Origin: JACVRW01 sp963808545
GTDB lineage: Bacteria > Actinomycetota > Thermoleophilia > Solirubrobacterales > Thermoleophilaceae
Reading direction: 5' to 3'
DNA: 64,000 nucleotides
Assembly (NCBI GenBank): GCA_963808545.1
Contig: CAWEGB010000011.1
Location: 124,001 to 188,000 of the forward strand
Shown: positions 48,776-57,419 of the stretch, piece by piece
How the letters are laid out: each line of letters begins with the position of its first letter
How positions within the stretch are numbered: the first letter of the stretch is position 1
Made by a program: the position numbers and the translations under genes
The notes under the pieces: model-generated
What the model was told of the DNA's origin: nothing
What the model saw: only the letters and a program-made list of their open reading frames with translations
Database searches by the model: none

Positions 48776-49522
48776 GTGGACCTGGGTTTGAAGGACAAGG
48801 TGGCGCTGGTCATGGGCGCGTCTCAGGGCATCGGTCTGGGGATCGCGGCCGCGCTCGCCGCCGAGGGAGCCAGGGTGGCGATGAGCGCGAGGAACGGCGA
48901 GCGTCTGGCCGCCGAGGCCGGGCCGCTGGGAGCACACCCGGTGGTGCACGACACCCTCGACCTCGACGGCATCGACGAGCTCGTCCGCGGCGTGGAGAGC
49001 GACCTCGGCCCGCTCGACATCGTCGTGACCAACACCGGCGGTCCACCGGGCGGCGATCCGCTCGGCTTCAGCCGCGAGCAGTGGGAGCAGGCGCACCGCG
49101 AGCTCGTGGTCGCGCCCATCGAGCTCATCGGGAGGGTCGTGCCCGGCATGGCCGAGCGAGGGTTTGGCCGCGTGCTGAACGTGGCCTCCTCGACCGTGCT
49201 CGAGCCCAACCCGGCGCTGATGCTCTCGAACTCCCACCGGCCCGGGATCGTGGCCGCCTTCAAGACCCTGGCCCGGCAACACGCGAGCAGCGGCATCACC
49301 TTCAACTCCCTGCTGCCGGGGCGAATCGCCACCGAGCGCCTGTTCTCGCTCTACGAGTCACCCGACGCCGCCGAGGAGGCCGCCCGCGAGGAGATCCCCG
49401 CCGGTCGCACCGGCTCGCCGGAGGACATGGGCGCGGCCGCCGCGTTCCTGTGCTCGGAGCGCGCGGGCTACATCACGGGCGTGTCGCTCCTCGTCGACGG
49501 CGGCCTGACTCAGGGCGTATGA
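48776..49522 (+). CDS. Short-chain dehydrogenase/reductase with altered active site
   Basis: This 248-residue SDR has the cofactor loop VMGASQGIGLGIAAAL near residue 12-27 and NVASSTVLEPNPALMLSNSHRPGIVAAFKTLARQ near 140-173. The usual Tyr-x-x-x-Lys is replaced by Ser-Asn-Ser-His-Arg, that is Tyr to Ser and Lys to Arg, while the upstream serine is kept. The NAG-type motif reads TNTGGPP. It resembles an SDR subgroup found in actinobacteria and other soil bacteria with the same SNxxR pattern, so it is probably functional with different chemistry. GTG at 48776 is the start. Substrate unknown. Confidence 0.87.
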   Translation: MDLGLKDKVALVMGASQGIGLGIAAALAAEGARVAMSARNGERLAAEAGPLGAHPVVHDTLDLDGIDELVRGVESDLGPLDIVVTNTGGPPGGDPLGFSREQWEQAHRELVVAPIELIGRVVPGMAERGFGRVLNVASSTVLEPNPALMLSNSHRPGIVAAFKTLARQHASSGITFNSLLPGRIATERLFSLYESPDAAEEAAREEIPAGRTGSPEDMGAAAAFLCSERAGYITGVSLLVDGGLTQGV

Positions 49523-49541
49523 CCGCCCGGCGCTCGCCGGC

Positions 49542-51368
49542 TCACCAGCTGGCGAGCGCCTCTCGGATCGGCCTGCGCTGCGACTCGGCGGTCACGTCTT
49601 TCTGTGCCTTGTCCATCGAGGCAACCCAGGCCAGGCACTCGTCGCCGGCCGATTCGGGCTTCTCCGCTGCAGTGGCCTGATGGCAGGGCGCCGGGATTCC
49701 GTTGGCGAACCAGCCGCCGACGAAGGAGCGATCCTCGTAGCGTGAGGTGCCGCGCCGTAGGAGACCGCTGCGCTTGAAGGGCAACGTGATGCGGTACGAG
49801 AAGGAGCGGTCCGCGACCCAGTTCCCCGAGTCCGCGCTGTCCCATCCTCCGCCCTTGCCGTCGAAGCTCACGAGCTGCATGAACTGGTCCACCGAGCCGC
49901 TCTTGCCCTGCTTCGCCGCCTCGTCCTCCACCACCGGGCGCAGCCAGTCGGTCGAATAGTCGGCCATCAGCGCGTAGAAGTCGTCTCGCATCGACTGCCA
50001 GTCGTTCGGGAAGAACTTCTTGGTGTCGACGCCCTCGAACAGTTCGCCCATTTCGGCCAGCGTCGTCCGGTTGGAGAAGAAGTTCTTCTTGCCCGGGTGC
50101 TGGCAGCCGTAGTAGATCTCGGTGCGCTCCAGTCCGATGGCCGGGTCGTGCATGCGCGCCGTGATCGCCTCGGGCGTGTAGGTGTTCAGAAGCGTCTCGT
50201 GGGCCCGGCCGAGCGACCTTCGCATCGCATCCTTGAGCACGTTGCGCAGGGTGTCCGAGTGGGTGATCGTGGCGTACGGGTAGCCGGGGCAGATCTCCTT
50301 GTCTGGGTCGAGCGGCCCCTCCCAGGAGAAGTTGTCATCGAGATCCACCTGGGGGTCGCGATCGACCAGGTCCATCACGTACAGGTAGGGCACCAGTTTG
50401 AGCACGCTCATCGGCTGGTAGGGCCAGTTGTGGGCGAGACCCACGTGGACCGGACCCGCGGTCTGCTTGGCGAACGCGCCGAAGTGAGCGTCCCGCCACG
50501 GTCCGGAGCGGATGATCGAGCGGATGCGCGCGTTCTCGGGCGTCGCGTTGTCGATCAGGGTCGCCCAGTAGCGGTCGCCGTGACGCTCGAGGTCGGTGGG
50601 CCGCACCGCGTTCGACTGCATGTAGTTGGCCAGGTAGTCGCGGCTCACGTTGTACACCGAGCGCGAGAACACGCCCTCGTTGCGGACCATCAGCACGGTC
50701 TGCCTCTTCGGGCCGTGCCGCTCGATGTCGACCAGGCGCGCCTTGTGCTCCTTGGCCTTCGCCTTCACGAAGTCAGGAGAGACGTCTTGGTACCACCACC
50801 ATTTGCGTGCGTCCTCGCCCTTGTTCTTGATGCCCACGTAGGCGAAGCGCCGCTTGCCGAACTCCTTGTAGACCGAGAGATCGACGAGCCGGATCTCGTG
50901 GGTGTCGATGTCGCTCTTCACCTCGGCTGCGGACAGGTCGAAGTTCCACCGCCAGCCCTTGCCCGATGCGCCGGTGTTGGGCACGGTCACGCCCGCGAAG
51001 TGGGTCTTGCCGAAGTTCGACGGGTAGGGCTCGAGGTCCACCAGGCGGCGCTTCTTGCCCTTGGTGAGGGCCACCACTTGATCGGCGGTCTTGCCGTGGA
51101 ACCAATCGCCCGTGCGAGCGTACGGCCCGCTGTTCTTGACCAGCGCCGCACTGAAGCGGTTGCCGTACCTGTCGTCCGCGTTGATCGAGATGACCCGCTC
51201 CCCGGCGTCCTTCTCTCGCTGCTCGAGCTGAGCCGGGGTCTGTCCCCGCCACCAGTGCCAGCCGGTGGGTTTGGAGGCGTTGCGCTCGGGATCCACGGCG
51301 GCAGCGGAGGGCGCGGCCGGGACGAGGGCCATCAGGGCGGCAAGGGCTATGAGTGTCGCGCGCTTCAT
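49542..51368 (-). CDS. Secreted serine hydrolase (beta-lactamase-like) with BTRD1-type tandem repeats
   Basis: This 608-residue protein has a signal peptide (MKRATLIALAALMALVPAAPSAAA) and then about four and a half repeats of roughly 50 residues between 28 and 270. Each repeat has a line such as RRLVDLEPYPSNFGKTHFAGVTVPN, IRLVDLSVYKEFGKRRFAYVGIKN or ARLVDIERHGPKRQTVLMVRN. This is the pattern of the bacterial tandem repeat domain found in polyglycine hydrolases. The second half has a beta-lactamase-like fold with SVLK (catalytic Ser-x-x-Lys) near 325 and HSDTLRN, an SDN-like loop. ATG at 51368 decides the signal peptide. Substrate unknown; a peptide or cell-wall target is plausible. Confidence 0.82.
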   Translation of the reverse strand: MKRATLIALAALMALVPAAPSAAAVDPERNASKPTGWHWWRGQTPAQLEQREKDAGERVISINADDRYGNRFSAALVKNSGPYARTGDWFHGKTADQVVALTKGKKRRLVDLEPYPSNFGKTHFAGVTVPNTGASGKGWRWNFDLSAAEVKSDIDTHEIRLVDLSVYKEFGKRRFAYVGIKNKGEDARKWWWYQDVSPDFVKAKAKEHKARLVDIERHGPKRQTVLMVRNEGVFSRSVYNVSRDYLANYMQSNAVRPTDLERHGDRYWATLIDNATPENARIRSIIRSGPWRDAHFGAFAKQTAGPVHVGLAHNWPYQPMSVLKLVPYLYVMDLVDRDPQVDLDDNFSWEGPLDPDKEICPGYPYATITHSDTLRNVLKDAMRRSLGRAHETLLNTYTPEAITARMHDPAIGLERTEIYYGCQHPGKKNFFSNRTTLAEMGELFEGVDTKKFFPNDWQSMRDDFYALMADYSTDWLRPVVEDEAAKQGKSGSVDQFMQLVSFDGKGGGWDSADSGNWVADRSFSYRITLPFKRSGLLRRGTSRYEDRSFVGGWFANGIPAPCHQATAAEKPESAGDECLAWVASMDKAQKDVTAESQRRPIREALASW

Positions 51369-51419
51369 GCCCGTCCAACCGGACGGCCGGAGCGGAATTA
51401 CGCAGAACGCGGAACCTGC

Positions 51420-51440
51420 GCGCCCGGCCGAGCCGGGCGC
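51420..51440 (-). terminator. Second hairpin between lon and the serine hydrolase gene
   Basis: A 9-bp perfect stem GCGCCCGGC / GCCGGGCGC with a three-base loop follows the main terminator-like hairpin by 14 bases on the minus strand. It may act as a back-up transcript end or protect a 3' end. There is no T run. Confidence 0.45.
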
Positions 51441-51454
51441 TTGGCACAAGGAAG

Positions 51455-51490
51455 ACGGGCGCGCCGGCCGGGGAGGGCCGGCGCGCCCGT
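51455..51490 (-). terminator. Terminator of lon
   Basis: A 15-bp perfect stem, ACGGGCGCGCCGGCC (51476-51490 read on the minus strand) and its complement at 51455-51469, with a six-base loop, begins 12 bases after the lon stop. The tail CTTCCTTG is only moderately T-rich, as is common at this GC content. Confidence 0.8.
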
Positions 51491-51502
51491 TCGATCTCGA
51501 CC

Positions 51503-53800
<2,298 letters not shown>

Positions 53801-53906
53801 CTACTTACGTTGGGTAAGCACCGATTCTAGCGAGCCCCAGGACGACCGACCGCGCCAGATGACGCGCTCGCCTCCATCAGCCGCCCGGCGTGGGATGCTC
53901 CGCGCC

Positions 53907-54614
53907 GTGAGCGCCCAAGACGACACCGCCCGCGCGGCGGCGGCGGCCGCGGCCGTGACGCTCGTAGAGCCCGGAATGACGATCGGCCTGGGCTCCGGGC
54001 GCGCCGTGTGGAAGGTGGTCGAGCTCCTCGGCCGGCGGGATCTCGGCCTGCGGGCGGCCACCGCCTCCAACCGCACGAGCGAGCTCGCCCGGGGCGTGGG
54101 CGTCGAGATCGTGGAGCTCGACGGGACGCTGGAGCTCGACCTGGCGATCGACGGAGCCGACGAGGTCGGACCTGACCTCGGCCTGATCAAGGGCGGCGGC
54201 GGCGCCCTCCTGCGCGAGAAGATCGTGATCTGCGCGGCACGCCGTTTCGTGGTCGTGGCCGAGACCCCGAAGAAGGTCGCTCGGCTGGGCGAGCACTTTC
54301 GGCTGCCCGTGGAGGTCACGCGCTTCGCCTGGCGCGACACGCGTCGCCGCCTCGGCGCCCTGCTGCCCGACGCGCGGCGGCGGGAGACCGACGAGGGCGA
54401 GCCCTACCTAACCGACGAGGGTCACTTCATCCTCGACTGCGTCCTGCCTCCCGAGGCAGACCCCGACGATCTGGACCTGACACTCAAGCGCGTGGCCGGT
54501 GTGGTGGAGCACGGGCTCTTCCTCGGTATGGCCGAGCGCGCGCTGCTGGGCCGCCCCGACGGCGAGGTGGAGGACCTCGTCAGGCCCCCGACGGGCCGGG
54601 CGCCCGCTACATGA
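53907..54614 (+). CDS. rpiA: Ribose-5-phosphate isomerase A
   Basis: RpiA interconverts ribose 5-phosphate and ribulose 5-phosphate. The 235-residue protein has GMTIGLGSGRAVWKVVELLG near residue 23-42 (phosphate loop, usually GLGTGST), LDLAIDGADEVGPDLGLIKGGGGALLREKIV near 78-108 with the active Asp and the GGGGA loop, and HFILDC near 175 with VAGVVEHGLFLGMAERALLG at the end. GTG at 53907 is the likely start; ATG at 53895 would add four residues. It lies 106 bases from the divergent lon. The altered phosphate loop SGR is slightly unusual. Confidence 0.88.
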   Translation: MSAQDDTARAAAAAAAVTLVEPGMTIGLGSGRAVWKVVELLGRRDLGLRAATASNRTSELARGVGVEIVELDGTLELDLAIDGADEVGPDLGLIKGGGGALLREKIVICAARRFVVVAETPKKVARLGEHFRLPVEVTRFAWRDTRRRLGALLPDARRRETDEGEPYLTDEGHFILDCVLPPEADPDDLDLTLKRVAGVVEHGLFLGMAERALLGRPDGEVEDLVRPPTGRAPAT

Positions 54615-54796
54615 ACGGCCGGTCCCCGAACGCGATCCGCGCGCGGATCGTCGACGAACAGCTCCTCGAGGGCCGCGAGCTGAGAATCCCGTCCCACCAG
54701 GCGACGGCTGTCCCGCGCTGACAGCCGCGTGCCGAGGGTCGAACCCACCGCGGGCAGGGTACTCCCGTGGGGAACGAATCTCCAGACGAGGGACAC
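54613..54796 (-). pseudogene. Fragment of a regulator-type ATPase N-terminus
   Basis: About 60 codons on the minus strand read TRLSARDSRRLVGRDSQLAALEELF and continue DDPRADRVRG. This resembles the start of large AAA/LuxR-type ATPases (LVGRD-x-ELAALEELL), just before where a P-loop would be expected. The P-loop itself is missing and the frame then runs into the opposite strand of rpiA. It is probably the broken end of a gene removed by rearrangement. It lies beside the 47-bp tandem repeat. Confidence 0.4.
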
Positions 54797-54816
54797 GGCC
54801 AGAGGGAGTAGGGAAT

Positions 54817-54919
54817 GACGCTGCGGTGCTCGCCCGACCAGCGCTCGGGCTGCGCTCCTCGCGATGCAGTAGGACGCTGCGGTGCTCGCCCGACCAGCGC
54901 TCGGGCTGCGCTCCTCGCG
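54817..54919. repeat. Two perfect 47-bp direct repeats
   Basis: Bases 54817-54863 and 54873-54919 are identical over 47 positions, with a 9-base spacer, giving a period of 56. Each unit begins GACGCTGCGGTGCTCGCCCG and contains the inverted repeat GCCCGA / TCGGGC around CCAGCGC. They lie between the rpiA/ATPase-fragment region and cpaB. They may be an interspersed repeat or a tandem transcript end. No coding sense was seen. Confidence 0.85.
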
Positions 54920-54946
54920 TAAGCCGTGGCGACAGCGCTCGCGGGT

Positions 54947-55675
54947 CTACAGCTCGGCCGCGCTCACGTCTGCCGCGGTGCGGCTCCGATCTCCCGGCGG
55001 CCGCACGAGGAGGCGGATCTCGCGGCCGAAGTTGTCGGCGGCGGTGAGATAGACCGCCTGGCGCAGGGTGACCCTCAGCGTGGCGACGGCGTTGTCGGCC
55101 GCGGCGGCCTCGTCGGCGGTCTCCCCGCCCGACCCGTAGGGGGAGGCCATGCCCGCATCGCGCAGTGCGAGCAGCTCGACGTCGGCGAGAGCGACGAAGC
55201 TGTGGCCACCCGCGCCGTCCGACCCTGAGGCTTCGGTCGACACGACCACGTCCACCCTGGCTCCCGCGCCGGCCTGGCCCAGGCCGCTCGCCCCCGTGAC
55301 CCCGACGTCGACGGATCGCTCGCCGCGGCCAAGCGACCCATCCTGCCCGGCGGCCGGGCCCGCCCCGGCGAAGTGGGCCGCCGTGAGGTAGCTCCCGGCG
55401 GCGATGGGCACGGCGGCGCGGGCGCCCGCCAGGTCCGCCGCCGAGCCGAGCGACCCCGGCGCGACGTAGCGCGCGGGAACGCGCTCGACCTCGATCGCCC
55501 GCGCTGGCACTCGCCCGTCGGCCGGGATGTCGCGCGCCGCCACCAGCACCTCCACCAGGGGACCGACCCGCGCCTGCACGTCCTGCTCGCGCTGCCTGAC
55601 CTGCGAAGCGGCGAGACCGCCGGCGGCGAGCGCGACCGCCAGCAGGAGCAGACCGCGCCGGCGGCGCGCCCTCAC
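54947..55675 (-). CDS. cpaB: Flp pilus assembly protein CpaB-like (SAF domain)
   Basis: CpaB is a periplasm- or wall-side assembly protein of Tad pili. The 242-residue protein has an N-terminal anchor or signal helix (RRRGLLLLAVALAAGGLAASQV, residues 6-27), then a SAF domain with PLVEVLVAARDIPADGRVPARAIEVERVPARYVAPGSLGSAADLAGARAAVPIAAGSYLTAAHFA at about 38-102, the family hallmark, and an RcpC/CpaB C-terminal part with VDVGVTGASGLGQAGAGARVDVVVST. GTG at 55675 overlaps the expected stop of the kinase gene as GTGA. It is 14 kb from cpaF-tadB-tadC, coupled instead to a two-component system. Confidence 0.85.
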   Translation of the reverse strand: MRARRRRGLLLLAVALAAGGLAASQVRQREQDVQARVGPLVEVLVAARDIPADGRVPARAIEVERVPARYVAPGSLGSAADLAGARAAVPIAAGSYLTAAHFAGAGPAAGQDGSLGRGERSVDVGVTGASGLGQAGAGARVDVVVSTEASGSDGAGGHSFVALADVELLALRDAGMASPYGSGGETADEAAAADNAVATLRVTLRQAVYLTAADNFGREIRLLVRPPGDRSRTAADVSAAEL

Positions 55676-56401
55676 GCGGCCACGTCCTCGTCACCTCCCG
55701 CGCGCCGGGGGAGCTCGAGCACTGCGACCGTCTCGCGCTTCCCGACCTGGACCATCACCCGCCCGCCGAGCCGGCGCGCGGCTCGCCGGGCGATCCTGAG
55801 CCCGCGGCCACGCTCCACGGCGGCGGCGGGGTCCGCGGCGGCCGGCGCCGAGGGTCCGCCCGCGCCCCGCGCCGTTGCCGTTGCGGATCTCGATTCGCAC
55901 CGTCTCCGGCAGTGCCCGGCCCTTCACGCGAACGTCACCCGAACCGTGCTCAGCGGCGTTGGCCAAAAGGTTCCCCAGAGCCCGGCCGAGCTCGCCACGG
56001 TCGACCGGCGCGATCACCGGGCCGCCGGGCCACTCGAAGGCGCCCCCGCCTCGTGCACCCTCCCAGGACGCGAACGCAGCCCGTGCCTTGGCCCGCACGT
56101 CGGTGGCCCGCACGGCGCCGCGAGCAGGCTCGGCTCGTCGCCCGGCTCGCGCCGCCTCGAGCTCCGCCAGCCCGGCGCGCAGGCGGTCGAGCTGCGCCTC
56201 GATCATCGCGGCGTGTCCGCGCCCCGCCGGATCTCGGCGCATGCGCTGGCAGACCAGCTCGAGCGCCGTGGCCGGGCCACGCAGCTCGTGCTCGGCCCGC
56301 GCCACCGCCTCCATCCGCCCGCGCAGCCGGGCGAGTGCCACCAGCCCGGTGACGCAGGTCAGCCCGGCCAGCCCGGCCACGGCGAGCGCAAGCACGGTCA
56401 C
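55672..56401 (-). pseudogene. Sensor histidine kinase with apparent one-base frameshift
   Basis: The frame from GTG 56401 gives one N-terminal membrane helix (VLALAVAGLAGLTCVTGLVAL), an H-box-like AEHELRGPATALELV near residue 35, and an HATPase N-box GRALGNLLANAAEHGSGDVRV. Near base 55862 (after RIEIRNGNGAG) the frame turns into an Arg-rich nonsense tail. Shifting by one base continues naturally as ERGRGLRIARRAARRLGGRV and VAVLELPRR, ending with TGA at 55672 that overlaps cpaB as GTGA. So the original gene ended at 55672. The shift lies in a G/C run and could be a sequencing error or a real, recent mutation. GTG 56401 overlaps the response regulator stop. Confidence 0.8.
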
Positions 56402-57105
56402 AGCGACTCCGTCAGCCGATAGCCGACCCCGCGCACGTTGATCACGAACGGCCGCGGCGACGGCGTGAGCTTTCGGCGCAGCCGGCAGGCGTGGGCGTCG
56501 AGCGTGCGCGTGTTGCCCGCCGAGAGAAAACCCCACACGTCACGCAGCAGCTCCTGCTTGGCGAACACCCGGGTGGGCTGCTCGGCCAGCGCCTGGAGCA
56601 GAGCGAACTCCTTGGGCGAGAGCTCGACCGGCCGGCCCGCCAGCCGCACCGCGCGCGTCAGGGGATCGACGCTCAGATCGCCCACCCGCATCACGCCGCG
56701 CCCGCGGCGGACGTCGGTCCGGCGCAGCACGGCGCGCATCCGGGCCAGCAGCTCGGCGTAGAGGAAGGGCTTGGACACGTGATCGTCGGCACCGCGATTG
56801 AGGCTGCGCACGCGGTCGGCCTCCCCGGCCCGGCCGGTGAGCACCACGACGGGCAGCTGAGGGTCGACGCGCGTGGCCAGGCCGTCGGCGGCGCGGACGC
56901 GGTCCAGCAGCTCGAGGCCGTTGCCCTCGCCGAGCGCGAGATCGAGCAGGACCAGCCGCGGCTGCCGCACCTCGATCGCCCGCATGCCCTCCGCCGCGCT
57001 GGCCGCGCGAGCGACCCGGAACCCGTCGGCCATGAGGTTGTCGGCCAGGAAGGCCGCGGTGGCCTCGTCGTCCTCGATGACCAGGATCAGCTGTTGCTCG
57101 TCCAC
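56398..57105 (-). CDS. OmpR/PhoB-family response regulator
   Basis: This 235-residue regulator has a receiver domain at 1-125 with the acidic pair EDDE near residue 11-14, the phospho-accepting aspartate in LVLLDLALGEG (Asp55), and the conserved lysine in HVSKPF near 112. A winged-helix DNA-binding domain follows at about 140-235 (LSPKEFALLQALAEQPTRVFAKQELLRDVWGF, then RTLDAHACRLRRKL and VRGVGYRL). GTG at 57105 is the likely start; a longer reading exists but is not receiver-like. It is the first gene of regulator-kinase-cpaB, each pair joined by GTGA. It may control pilus or surface genes. Confidence 0.92.
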   Translation of the reverse strand: MDEQQLILVIEDDEATAAFLADNLMADGFRVARAASAAEGMRAIEVRQPRLVLLDLALGEGNGLELLDRVRAADGLATRVDPQLPVVVLTGRAGEADRVRSLNRGADDHVSKPFLYAELLARMRAVLRRTDVRRGRGVMRVGDLSVDPLTRAVRLAGRPVELSPKEFALLQALAEQPTRVFAKQELLRDVWGFLSAGNTRTLDAHACRLRRKLTPSPRPFVINVRGVGYRLTESL

Positions 57106-57196
57106 ACCAAGCAGAAGCACCGCGACGGAGAATCTCGCCCCAGGTCGGTGCGGCTTTCGCCACTTGCTCCGAAGCCGCCAGTGAGCATCAGTGAGC

Positions 57197-57208
57197 CTCA
57201 CCGATGCG
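57197..57208 (+). promoter_or_regulatory. Shared 12-bp motif upstream of the LuxR gene pair
   Basis: CTCACCGATGCG occurs here and again at 60499-60510 upstream of the aldehyde dehydrogenase gene. The similarity extends to 16 of 18 bases (GTGNGNCTCACCGATGCG). The two sites flank the LuxR-type regulator gene and could be its binding sites. Confidence 0.4.
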
Positions 57209-57239
57209 GGCCTCGCGACCGTGGCGCACACTGACCGCC

Positions 57240-57419
57240 GTGCGTGTGACGATCGAGATCCACGACGACGAGGGAGCCGTCGCGGGGTGGCTGGAAGGCG
57301 ATGGGCATCCGCGCCGGCCGTTCGTGGGGATGCTCGAGCTCATCGCGTTGCTGGATTCTCTGCGGCGGGTACGATCGGCGGCGGGCGAAGAGGATGGCCG
57401 CACCGATCTCGACGAGTAG
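57240..57419 (+). CDS. Small acidic protein upstream of LuxR regulator, unknown
   Basis: This 59-residue protein reads VRVTIEIHDDEGAVAGWLEG, then RPFVGMLELIALLDSLRRVR and an acidic end. The beta-then-helix pattern and its composition look like a true protein, not chance. I recognise no named family. GTG at 57240 or 57246 may start it. It overlaps the start of the LuxR gene by 26 bases in another frame, so it may be coupled to it. Function unknown. Confidence 0.5.
   Translation: MRVTIEIHDDEGAVAGWLEGDGHPRRPFVGMLELIALLDSLRRVRSAAGEEDGRTDLDE

Noticed and set aside
54817..54919. Tandem 47-bp units as a CRISPR array
   Set aside because: There are only two copies, the spacer is nine bases, and no cas genes are present.
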